Assembly: GCA_045648765.1 (NCBI GenBank)
Contig: JAZROQ010000006.1
Span: forward strand, 1 to 18,116
Direction: 5' to 3'
Length of the DNA stretch: 18,116 nt
Origin: RGIG3009 sp045648765
GTDB lineage: Bacteria > Bacillota > Clostridia > Oscillospirales > Acutalibacteraceae
Shown here: piece after piece, positions 1-6,234 of the stretch
How positions within the stretch are numbered: position 1 is the first letter of the stretch
Layout of the letters: each line of letters opens with the position of its first letter
Program-made: the position numbers and the translations under genes
Notes under the pieces: generated by a model
Databases searched by the model: none
What the model saw: only the letters and a program-made list of their open reading frames with translations
What the model was told of the DNA's origin: nothing

Positions 1-39
1 ATGAACGTTCAAGGTGTTTGCGGCGAACTGAGCCGCTAA
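1..39 (+). other. N-terminal remnant of the phosphotriesterase-like gene, closed by an in-frame TAA
   Basis: Twelve codons from an ATG at position 1 (reading MNVQGVCGELSR) are followed by TAA at 37-39, and the same frame then continues as DLGVVTTHEHV. Phosphotriesterase-family proteins normally begin with a short strand of the type V-Q-x-V-x-G-x-I/L-x-x-E-D/E-L-G just before the HxH motif, so this peptide looks like the missing N-terminus of the gene that follows. The TAA stands where family members usually have Glu or another polar residue; a single change from GAA or AAA would create it. It may be a true nonsense mutation, a sequencing error, or an old start no longer used. Because the window opens exactly at this ATG, no upstream ribosome-binding site can be checked. 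Confidence 0.6.
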
Positions 40-42
40 GAT

Positions 43-1044
43 TTGGGAGTTGTCACCACTCACGAACATGTGTTGTTGGACTTGACCGCGTTTTATCAAG
101 AACTCCCTGTTCCGGGCATTGAAGACCCTGCTACGCAAAAAGTGGAAATGTGGAATCTTGGTATTCTCAGCCGTGACTGCTACGCCTTAAAAGACAACTT
201 ATTGTTGGACGATGAAGACGTAGCTGTTGATGAACTGAACCGTTTTAAAGAAGCGGGCGGTAACACGGTGGTCGACGCTTCCCTCCCCGGCATCGGTCGT
301 GATCCCAAAGCATTGGCGCGTATTGCCAACGCAACAGGGCTTAACATCATTATGGGGACCGGCTTCTATGTAGGTGAAACCCATCCCGCAGAATTGGCTT
401 CGATGACCGATGAAGAAGTCGGTGATTTGATGGTCAAAGAATTGGTGGAAGGTGTTGACGGCGTACGTGCCGGTTACATTGGGGAAATCGGCATCAGTGA
501 AATCTTTGACGACAAAGAACGCAAAGTGCTGCGCGCTGCTGCCATTGCCCAAAAGAAAACCGGTGTTGCCATTAACGTGCACATCAATCCGTGGACGGTC
601 AATGGCTTGGAAGCAGCCGACATTTTACTTGATGCCGGTGTGGATCCCAGCCGTATTTGCATTAGCCACATTGACGTGGAAAATCGCGAAGAATACATCT
701 TTGCCTTGCTTGAAAAAGGCGTGTATGTAGAGTTTGACAACTTTGGCAAAGAATACTATATCCGCCGCGAAGTGCGTAACTCCGGTTACGGTTTGTTTGT
801 GCACGATACCGACCGTGTGAAATTGCTTAAAAAGATGATTGACAAAGGATATTTGCGCCAAGTGTTGTTATCTTGCGATTTGTGTCTTAAAAACCTGATG
901 CACAAATACGGCGGTTGGGGTTACGACCACGTATTGACCAACATTGTCCCCATGATGCAAGACGAAGGCATTACCGATGAACAAATCAGCATTTTGTTAA
1001 AAGACAACGCCGCCGATTGGTTGTGCGGAAAAGAAAAGGAGTAA
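43..1044 (+). CDS. Phosphotriesterase/lactonase-like amidohydrolase (PTE family), possibly N-terminally interrupted
   Basis: This is a TIM-barrel metal hydrolase of the phosphotriesterase family (PF02126), which includes phosphotriesterases, quorum-sensing and other lactonases, and E. coli Php-like proteins. Counting from the TTG at 43, the binuclear metal site can be read in order: HEH at 7-9, the bridging acid Glu148 in GYIGEIG (the Php-like Glu rather than a carboxylated Lys), His180 in INVH, His209 in ISH and Asp279 in LLSCD. The 333-residue length is normal for the family. The natural start is probably the ATG at position 1, because the usual first strand is encoded there, but an in-frame TAA at 37-39 separates it from this frame. 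No convincing Shine-Dalgarno sequence precedes the TTG at 43, so expression of a working protein is uncertain. It sits 6 bp upstream of the M24 gene, as an operon partner. The substrate is unknown; cytoplasmic action is likely since no signal peptide is visible. Confidence 0.82.
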   Translation: MGVVTTHEHVLLDLTAFYQELPVPGIEDPATQKVEMWNLGILSRDCYALKDNLLLDDEDVAVDELNRFKEAGGNTVVDASLPGIGRDPKALARIANATGLNIIMGTGFYVGETHPAELASMTDEEVGDLMVKELVEGVDGVRAGYIGEIGISEIFDDKERKVLRAAAIAQKKTGVAINVHINPWTVNGLEAADILLDAGVDPSRICISHIDVENREEYIFALLEKGVYVEFDNFGKEYYIRREVRNSGYGLFVHDTDRVKLLKKMIDKGYLRQVLLSCDLCLKNLMHKYGGWGYDHVLTNIVPMMQDEGITDEQISILLKDNAADWLCGKEKE

Positions 1045-1050
1045 TGAACT

Positions 1051-2238
1051 ATGATTAATCTGCCGAGCATTCCGCTTGAAGAGTACAAAGAACGTGTGGT
1101 AAAAGTACAAGCCACCATGCAAAAAGAAGGATACGACGTTTTGTTGGCTTACGGCAACGAAGCCGAGCCTCAATTTGTTCGTTATTTTTCCAACTACTGG
1201 CCGTCGTTTGAAACCGCCGGCGTGCTGATCCCCGCACAAGGCGAACCGATTTTGTTGATCGGGCCGGAAAGCTACACCTATGCCAGTGACCGTTCCAAAA
1301 TTGATACCATTTGCCGCGTGAAAGCGTTCCGCGAATCATCCGAGCCGGAATATCCCGGCGAAAAACTGGATACCTTTAACACTGTTTTTGAAAAAGTGTT
1401 GGGTGACAAACCCATTAAACGCATTGGCGTTGCCGGTTTGCCGCTGATGACCATTGGTGTCTATGAAGCGTTGGCAGATTCACTGAAAGTGTACGGCGAC
1501 ATCAAAATCGAGAAAGCCGACTATGTGGTAAACGACATTCGTATGCACAAAACCGAAAACGAATTGGCTTGCATGCGTGCCGCCGCCAAAATCACCGCCC
1601 AAACGTTTGATTATGTGCTCGAAAACATTCGCGTTGGTATGACCGAACAACAAGTTGTCGGCTTGGCTCTCGGCAAAATGCACGAGCTTGGTGCAGAACG
1701 TGAATCGTATCCGTTGTGGGTGTTGACCGGCAAAGGTTCTAACCAAGCTATCAGCCGTCCACGCAACAAGGTGATTGAAAAGGGTGACATGACCTTTTTG
1801 CAAATCGGCGCCCGCGTTGACGGTTATGCTTCCAGCATCGGTCGTCCTGTCGTTTTCGGTGAAGCCACCGAAGAACAACGCAACTTGATCGAAACCGGTT
1901 ACAAAGCACAAGAAGCTGTCATTGCTATGCTTAAAGCCGGTGTTCCCGCTTGCGAAGTGGCAAAAGCACACATCAAAAACGTGACCGACATGGGCTACGG
2001 TGACTGGTTGTTGTATGGTCCGTGTCACGGCAACGGTACTATGGAAGGCGAAGCACCGTGGATTGAAACTTCTGCCGACTATTTGTTGGAAGAAAACATG
2101 ACCTTCTGTGTGGATATTTTCCTTGGTTCCAAAGAAAAAGAAATTGGTCTTCGTATGGAAGATGTCGTCTGTGTGAAAAAAGACGGCGCCGAAAACCTTA
2201 CCAATTATCCCAGAAAATTGTTTGAAATTCCTTGCTGA
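1051..2238 (+). CDS. M24-family (creatinase/prolidase fold) hydrolase with a degenerate metal site
   Basis: The 395-residue protein has the two-domain layout of the M24B group (aminopeptidase P, prolidase, creatinase): an N-terminal creatinase-like domain at about 10-155 and a C-terminal pita-bread domain at about 165-390. Family landmarks can be seen, including GARVDGYASSIGRP at 253-266, CHGNGTMEGEAPW at 325-337 and GLRMEDVV at 366-373. However, the five peptidase metal ligands are poorly kept: the first Asp is Gln251, the second is Ser262, His326 remains, the fourth ligand Glu is Asp355, and Glu370 remains. This resembles the metal-free relatives creatinase and ectoine hydrolase more than a true peptidase, so an amidine or amide hydrolase role is plausible, but the substrate cannot be named. 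The ATG at 1051 follows AAGGAG (1036-1041); the ATG at 1045 opens only a very short frame. It is co-transcribed with the amidohydrolase upstream and followed by a terminator. Confidence 0.85.
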   Translation: MINLPSIPLEEYKERVVKVQATMQKEGYDVLLAYGNEAEPQFVRYFSNYWPSFETAGVLIPAQGEPILLIGPESYTYASDRSKIDTICRVKAFRESSEPEYPGEKLDTFNTVFEKVLGDKPIKRIGVAGLPLMTIGVYEALADSLKVYGDIKIEKADYVVNDIRMHKTENELACMRAAAKITAQTFDYVLENIRVGMTEQQVVGLALGKMHELGAERESYPLWVLTGKGSNQAISRPRNKVIEKGDMTFLQIGARVDGYASSIGRPVVFGEATEEQRNLIETGYKAQEAVIAMLKAGVPACEVAKAHIKNVTDMGYGDWLLYGPCHGNGTMEGEAPWIETSADYLLEENMTFCVDIFLGSKEKEIGLRMEDVVCVKKDGAENLTNYPRKLFEIPC

Positions 2239-2253
2239 TTTTTCAAAAAGTAA

Positions 2254-2300
2254 AAACCGCGGTGTGGCAATTTTGCCACACCGCGGTTTGCTTTATTTTT
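2254..2300 (+). terminator. Intrinsic terminator of the amidohydrolase-M24 operon
   Basis: A perfect 17-bp stem pairs 2254-2270 (AAACCGCGGTGTGGCAA) with 2273-2289. The TT between the arms plus the top A-T pairs form the loop, and the stem is followed by a T-rich tract (2290-2300). It lies 15 bp after the M24 stop codon and separates this operon from the polysaccharide promoter. The left side read on the other strand is also T-rich, so it could work in both directions. Confidence 0.9.
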
Positions 2301-2347
2301 AGAAAAATGTTTTTGTGCGGAAAAGGTCGATAAATACTTTTTAGCAC

Positions 2348-2376
2348 TTGAAAAATGCATATACATATGATAAGAT
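2348..2376 (+). promoter_or_regulatory. Sigma-70/A-type promoter of the polysaccharide operon
   Basis: TTGAAA at 2348-2353 (five of six bases of the -35 consensus) is separated by exactly 17 bp from TAAGAT at 2371-2376 (four of six bases of the -10). An extended -10 TG at 2368-2369 stands one base before it. Transcription would start near 2383, giving a leader of about 135 nt before the first gene. No other equally good promoter is visible between the terminator and the first start codon. Confidence 0.7.
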
Positions 2377-2394
2377 AGTTACAAAGCTGTAACT
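2377..2394. promoter_or_regulatory. 18-bp inverted repeat at the predicted transcription start (operator candidate)
   Basis: AGTTACA (2377-2383), the spacer AAGC, and TGTAACT (2388-2394) form a perfect 7-bp inverted repeat immediately after the -10 box and across the expected +1 site. A dimeric repressor bound here would block the promoter. The same bases could fold as a small hairpin at the very 5' end of the transcript. The regulator is not encoded in the window and the motif was not matched to a known family. Confidence 0.45.
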
Positions 2395-2407
2395 AATTAT
2401 AAAATCC

Positions 2408-2448
2408 CCTTATGTCACTTTGTTTTTTAAAACAAATTTGCCATAGGG
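2408..2448 (+). promoter_or_regulatory. Long imperfect hairpin in the operon leader
   Basis: CCTTATG (2408-2414) pairs with CATAGGG (2442-2448, one G-T wobble). An inner arm TTTGTTTT (2419-2426) pairs with AAAACAAA (2429-2436) after a small internal loop. The structure is in the 5' untranslated leader, about 25 nt after the predicted start. It has no following run of T, so it is not a simple terminator; it may affect stability, translation or antitermination. The wider leader up to 2516 shows no ops/JUMPstart element and no recognisable riboswitch. Confidence 0.35.
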
Positions 2449-2470
2449 TTGTTCTCGTTTATCCTGTTCT

Positions 2471-2484
2471 TTAAAGCGCTTTTC
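2471..2484. promoter_or_regulatory. cre-like palindrome in the leader (weak)
   Basis: The 10-bp palindrome AAAGCGCTTT (2473-2482) is centred about 40 bp before the first start codon. Placed against the CcpA catabolite-response consensus (TGWAANCGNTNWCA) it agrees at 11 of 14 positions, with mismatches at the second base and the last two. Lying inside the transcribed leader, it could act as a roadblock site if real. The match is too loose to be more than a candidate. Confidence 0.22.
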
Positions 2485-2516
2485 ACGGAATTATAAAGAA
2501 AGTCTGGGTACGGATT

Positions 2517-3941
2517 ATGATGAAAAAAAAGGAATCTTTAACCGGTATTAAAAGTATCATCCGCAGCGTTGAAGGCTTACTTGAACTTTTTTTGTTAGCC
2601 GCTTTATATTATATTGTTTGCCGTCACGGTTATGCCGATGCTCTTTCCCCTACGTATATCGGCATAAGCAAATATATCCTTACCGGGGTATACGGTCTTT
2701 TGACCGCTGTTTTGTTTGCTTGCTTTGACGGCTTTAAGTTTGGCCATTTGCGCGTTACCGAAGTGCTTTTATCACAATGGATTGCTTTGTTTATTGTTAA
2801 TTTTATTACGTATTGGCAGCTTTGTTTGGTGGCTAATGCCGTTATCAGCCCCACGCCGCTTATCATTGCTTTGGTAATTGGCGCATTGGTATCTCTTATT
2901 TGTGTTGCAACGTATAATTTTTTCTATCACCGATTATATGCGCCACGAAATATGGTTATGATATTTGGGAGAGATAAAGCGGTTACCTTGAAATTCAAAA
3001 TGGAAACACGCCCGGACAAATATCGCATTGTAAAGTTACTTTCCATTGACGAAGGATTTGAAAAAATTTGTGAACAAATCGTCAAATACGATGCCGTGGT
3101 TATTAACGATATCCCCGCCGATCTGCGCAACGATATTCTCAAATTCTGCTACAAAAATGAAATCCGCACTTATTTAACGCCGAAAATCAGCGATATTATT
3201 GTGCGCGGCGCATTAAACATCAATTTGTTTGACACACCGCTTTTGTTGGTGCGCGGGAAAGGACTTTCTGCTTCGCAGCGTATTATTAAGCGATTGATGG
3301 ATCTGATCATTTCCCTGTTGTTAGTCGTTTTTGCTTCTCCTGTTATGTTGTTGGTAGCACTTGCTATCAAATTGGAAGATGGCGGCCCTGTTTTTTACAA
3401 ACAAGCACGAATGTCTTTTGATAACAAAGTTTTCCAAATTCTCAAATTTCGCAGCATGATTGTGGATGCGGAAAAAGACGGCCGTTCTATCCCCGCCACC
3501 GGCCGCGACCCTCGCATTACCAAAGTCGGCAGATTTACACGTGCCACACGTATTGATGAACTGCCCCAATTGTTAAACATTTTAAAAGGTGATATGAGCA
3601 TTGTTGGTCCGCGCCCTGAACGCGTAGAACATATGCAAGAATACGGTGATAGAATTCCGGAATTTGTGTTTAGAACAAAAGTTAAAGGCGGTCTTACCGG
3701 TTACGCACAAATTTACGGGAAATACAACACCTCCCCTTATGACAAGTTACGTTTGGACATGATGTATATCGAAAACTATTCTTTGCTTTTGGATATTAAG
3801 CTCATTTTTATGACGCTGCGCATCATGCTTACCAAAGAAAGTGTTGAGGGATTCGAAACAATTGAACAACTGGAGCATCTGGCATTAGATGCTGTTGAGC
3901 ATCGTGAGAAAGAGCCGGAGCTGGTTGATACCGTAAAATAA
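2517..3941 (+). CDS. WcaJ-like undecaprenyl-phosphate sugar-1-phosphate transferase (initiating transferase)
   Basis: This membrane enzyme starts polymer assembly by moving a sugar-1-phosphate from its nucleotide carrier to undecaprenyl phosphate. The 474-residue layout is that of the large polyprenyl glycosylphosphotransferases: hydrophobic segments at about 20-35, 50-69, 85-105 and 114-137, a Rossmann-like CoA-binding_3 region at about 140-245, then a re-entrant helix near 260-284 and the bacterial sugar transferase domain (PF02397) to about 440. Core motifs are intact: KLEDGGPVFYKQ at 285-296, KFRSM at 310-314, the catalytic Asp347-Glu348 in RIDELPQ, and GDMSIVGPRPE at 358-368. An acidic tail of about 30 residues follows the usual end of the domain. 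It is the first gene of the operon, at the end of a 135-nt leader; a second ATG directly follows the chosen one and the ribosome site is weak. Which sugar it transfers cannot be told; glucose, galactose or an N-acetylated 6-deoxy sugar are all possible. Confidence 0.92.
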   Translation: MMKKKESLTGIKSIIRSVEGLLELFLLAALYYIVCRHGYADALSPTYIGISKYILTGVYGLLTAVLFACFDGFKFGHLRVTEVLLSQWIALFIVNFITYWQLCLVANAVISPTPLIIALVIGALVSLICVATYNFFYHRLYAPRNMVMIFGRDKAVTLKFKMETRPDKYRIVKLLSIDEGFEKICEQIVKYDAVVINDIPADLRNDILKFCYKNEIRTYLTPKISDIIVRGALNINLFDTPLLLVRGKGLSASQRIIKRLMDLIISLLLVVFASPVMLLVALAIKLEDGGPVFYKQARMSFDNKVFQILKFRSMIVDAEKDGRSIPATGRDPRITKVGRFTRATRIDELPQLLNILKGDMSIVGPRPERVEHMQEYGDRIPEFVFRTKVKGGLTGYAQIYGKYNTSPYDKLRLDMMYIENYSLLLDIKLIFMTLRIMLTKESVEGFETIEQLEHLALDAVEHREKEPELVDTVK

Positions 3942-3965
3942 GCCAAGCAAGAAATGGGAAAAAAT

Positions 3966-5156
3966 ATGAAAATACTTGTCATTTGTCAACATTATTGGCC
4001 GGAACCCTTCGTTTTGGATGACGTTTGTGAGGAACTGGTCAAACGCGGCCACACCGTTCATGTGGTGACCGGTGTTCCTAATTATCCGATGGGTCGCATT
4101 TACGAAGATTATAGAAACGGGAAAAACCGCGCGCAAGAGCGTGGCGGGGTTCGTATTACCAGAACATTTACCGTCGGTCGTCGACAAAACGTGTTTTTCC
4201 GTTTTCTCAATTATTTTAGCTATGCCATTTCTTCCACTCGGTATATCCACCGTTTGAAAGAGGAATACGACGTAGTATATACCAATCAGCTTTCCCCCAT
4301 TATAATGGTAAATGCTGCTATGGCATACGCTAAAAAATGGAACAAAAAAGTAGTGCTGTACTGTATGGATTTATGGCCGGCAAGTTTAGCCGCCGGCGGC
4401 ATCAGTCAACGCTCTCTTATCTACAAAATTTTTAGTAAAGTTTCCGGATGGTTATACCGTAAGGCCGATAGGATTTTGGTTACATCCCGCATGTTCCAAG
4501 AATATTTTGAAAAAAAGTTCAACATCGGTGCTGATATTGTGGGATACTTACCACAATATGCCGACAACCGATTTGACACTTTGCCCGAACATGAAAAAGA
4601 TGAAACCGTCGATTTGATGTTTGCCGGTAACATTGGTACCGCACAAAGCATTCCTACTATTTTGCGTGCTGCAAAATTACTTGAAGATAACAAACAATTG
4701 CGTTGGCATATTATCGGTGATGGTTCAGAATTGGAAAATTCCAAAAAACTTGCCGAAGAGTTGCAGTTACAAAATGTTATCTTTTACGGGCGGAAGCCGA
4801 TGACCGATATGCCAATGTATTACGCCAAAGCCGACGCTATGTTGCTCACTTTAACGGAAGATCCGTTTATTTCCATGACCTTGCCCGGCAAGGCTCAAAC
4901 GTATATGGCAGCAGGAAAACCGATCATCGCCGCCGGAAACGGCGAAATACGCCACGTACTGTCCGATGCCGATTGCGGATTTTGCGGACCCGCCGAAAGT
5001 GCCGAAGGATTGGCAAATGCTGTTCGTCAATTTTTGGAACACCCAAACCGTGAGGAATTAGGCAAAAACGCTCGTTTATATTACGAACAACATTTTACGC
5101 GCAATATGTTTATGGATTCTTTGGAACAAGAACTTAAAAGTGCTTGTCAGCTTTAA
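3966..5156 (+). CDS. WbuB-like GT4 glycosyltransferase (probable L-FucNAc transferase)
   Basis: This is a GT-B glycosyltransferase of family 4 (396 residues) that resembles WbuB of E. coli O-antigen clusters and WcaI. The N-terminal start MKILVICQHYWPEPF is characteristic; the acceptor domain runs to about 205 with DLWPAS at 135-140. The donor domain has GNIGTAQS at 221-228, HIIGDGSEL near 248-256 and PGKAQTYMAAGKPIIAAG at 307-324. WbuB homologues usually travel with the FnlA/B/C enzymes that make UDP-L-FucNAc, and here those genes follow directly, so transfer of L-FucNAc to the lipid-linked acceptor is the best guess. I prefer the ATG at 3966, since GGGAAA lies about 5-8 nt before it and the family starts there; an in-frame ATG at 3954 would add four residues. 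It lies 24 bp after the initiating transferase and acts at the inner face of the membrane. Confidence 0.88.
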   Translation: MKILVICQHYWPEPFVLDDVCEELVKRGHTVHVVTGVPNYPMGRIYEDYRNGKNRAQERGGVRITRTFTVGRRQNVFFRFLNYFSYAISSTRYIHRLKEEYDVVYTNQLSPIIMVNAAMAYAKKWNKKVVLYCMDLWPASLAAGGISQRSLIYKIFSKVSGWLYRKADRILVTSRMFQEYFEKKFNIGADIVGYLPQYADNRFDTLPEHEKDETVDLMFAGNIGTAQSIPTILRAAKLLEDNKQLRWHIIGDGSELENSKKLAEELQLQNVIFYGRKPMTDMPMYYAKADAMLLTLTEDPFISMTLPGKAQTYMAAGKPIIAAGNGEIRHVLSDADCGFCGPAESAEGLANAVRQFLEHPNREELGKNARLYYEQHFTRNMFMDSLEQELKSACQL

Positions 5157-5186
5157 ATATTTTTAAGATTAACGGAGGAAATTACA

Positions 5187-6233
5187 ATGTCTCAATTTAC
5201 CGGAAAAACCTTAATGATTACCGGTGGTACCGGTTCCTTTGGCAACGCTGTTCTCAATCGCTTTTTAAAAACCGATATTGGTGAAATTCGCGTTTTTTCT
5301 CGTGATGAGAAAAAACAAGACGACATGCGCCATGAATTTCAATCCAAGATGCCGGAAGTGGCTGAAAAAATCAAGTTTTTTATTGGTGATGTTCGCGATT
5401 TAGCCTCGGTGAAAAACGCTATGCACGGTGTGGATTATATTTTCCACGCTGCCGCTTTAAAGCAAGTTCCTTCGTGCGAATTTTTCCCGATGGAAGCTGT
5501 TCGCACCAACGTTATCGGCACCGACAACGTGTTGACAGCTGCCATTGAAGCCGGCGTTAAAAACGTTGTTTGCTTGTCCACCGATAAAGCTGCCTATCCG
5601 ATCAATGCTATGGGTATTTCCAAAGCGTTGGAAGAACGCGTTTCGGTGGCAAAATCGCGCACTATTTCTCCTGATAAAACGAAAATTTGTTGCACACGTT
5701 ACGGTAACGTGATGTGCAGCCGCGGTTCGGTTATTCCGCTGTGGATAGATCAAATTCGTCGCGGTGAAGATATCACCATTACCGATCCCAACATGACTCG
5801 TTTTATCATGAGTTTGGAAGAAGCCGTCGACTTGGTATTGTTTGCTTTTGAACATGGTGTTTCGGGTGATATTTTGGTGCAAAAAGCACCCGCTTGCACC
5901 ATTGAAGTACAAGCAAAAGCCGTGCTCGAATTGTTTGACAAAGAACACAAATGCGGCATTAAAATTATTGGTATTCGCCACGGTGAAAAAAGCTATGAAA
6001 CATTGCTTACTAACGAAGAATGTGCCAATGCCGAGGATTTGGGCGATTTCTACCGTGTTCCCTGCGATAATCGGAACTTGAACTATGATAAATATTTTAG
6101 TCAAGGCGACAAAACACGTAACCCGTTGTCGGAATTCAACTCCAACAACACTCAACGTTTAACTGTGGAAGAAGTAAAAGAAAAATTGTTGACCTTGGAA
6201 TACATTCGCAACGAATTAGCGAAGGAGTTATAA
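5187..6233 (+). CDS. capE: UDP-N-acetylglucosamine 4,6-dehydratase/5-epimerase, CapE/FnlA type
   Basis: This SDR enzyme starts the UDP-N-acetyl-L-fucosamine pathway by converting UDP-GlcNAc to the 4-keto-6-deoxy-L-arabino intermediate. The 348-residue length fits CapE/FnlA (about 340). The cofactor-binding motif TGGTGSFG is at 12-19 and DVRD at 68-71. The catalytic STDKAAYPINAMGISK (131-146) has Met142 in place of the usual SDR Tyr together with Lys146, a known hallmark of CapE rather than a defect. N-terminal Rossmann residues lie at 8-130 and the substrate part toward the C-terminus. The ATG is preceded by GGAGG (5174-5178) at good spacing. The same order, CapE-CapF-CapG, is found in Staphylococcus aureus cap5/cap8 and as fnlA-fnlB-fnlC in enterobacteria. 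It is one base from capF, so translation is probably coupled. A PseB-like role is possible because the first product is shared, but the neighbours favour L-FucNAc. Confidence 0.94.
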   Translation: MSQFTGKTLMITGGTGSFGNAVLNRFLKTDIGEIRVFSRDEKKQDDMRHEFQSKMPEVAEKIKFFIGDVRDLASVKNAMHGVDYIFHAAALKQVPSCEFFPMEAVRTNVIGTDNVLTAAIEAGVKNVVCLSTDKAAYPINAMGISKALEERVSVAKSRTISPDKTKICCTRYGNVMCSRGSVIPLWIDQIRRGEDITITDPNMTRFIMSLEEAVDLVLFAFEHGVSGDILVQKAPACTIEVQAKAVLELFDKEHKCGIKIIGIRHGEKSYETLLTNEECANAEDLGDFYRVPCDNRNLNYDKYFSQGDKTRNPLSEFNSNNTQRLTVEEVKEKLLTLEYIRNELAKEL

Positions 6234-6234
6234 T

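Noticed and set aside
37..39. TAA read as a sense codon (altered genetic code)
   Set aside because: Many genes in the window, such as capE, capF and tagD, use TAA as a normal stop at the expected protein end.
1480..2028. A 182-codon open frame on the - strand opposite the M24 gene
   Set aside because: Antisense shadow, no start site signals and no domain seen.
2366..2371. TATGAT as the -10 box of the polysaccharide promoter
   Set aside because: It is closer to consensus but only 12 bp from the TTGAAA; TAAGAT five bases on has the ideal 17-bp spacing and an extended TG.
2239..2516. ops/JUMPstart element or known riboswitch in the leader
   Set aside because: No GGCGGTAG-type ops core and no recognisable aptamer sequence were found on either strand.
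5457..6155. A 232-codon open frame on the - strand opposite capE
   Set aside because: CapE on the + strand is complete with all motifs; the antisense product has no family features and arises from codon use.
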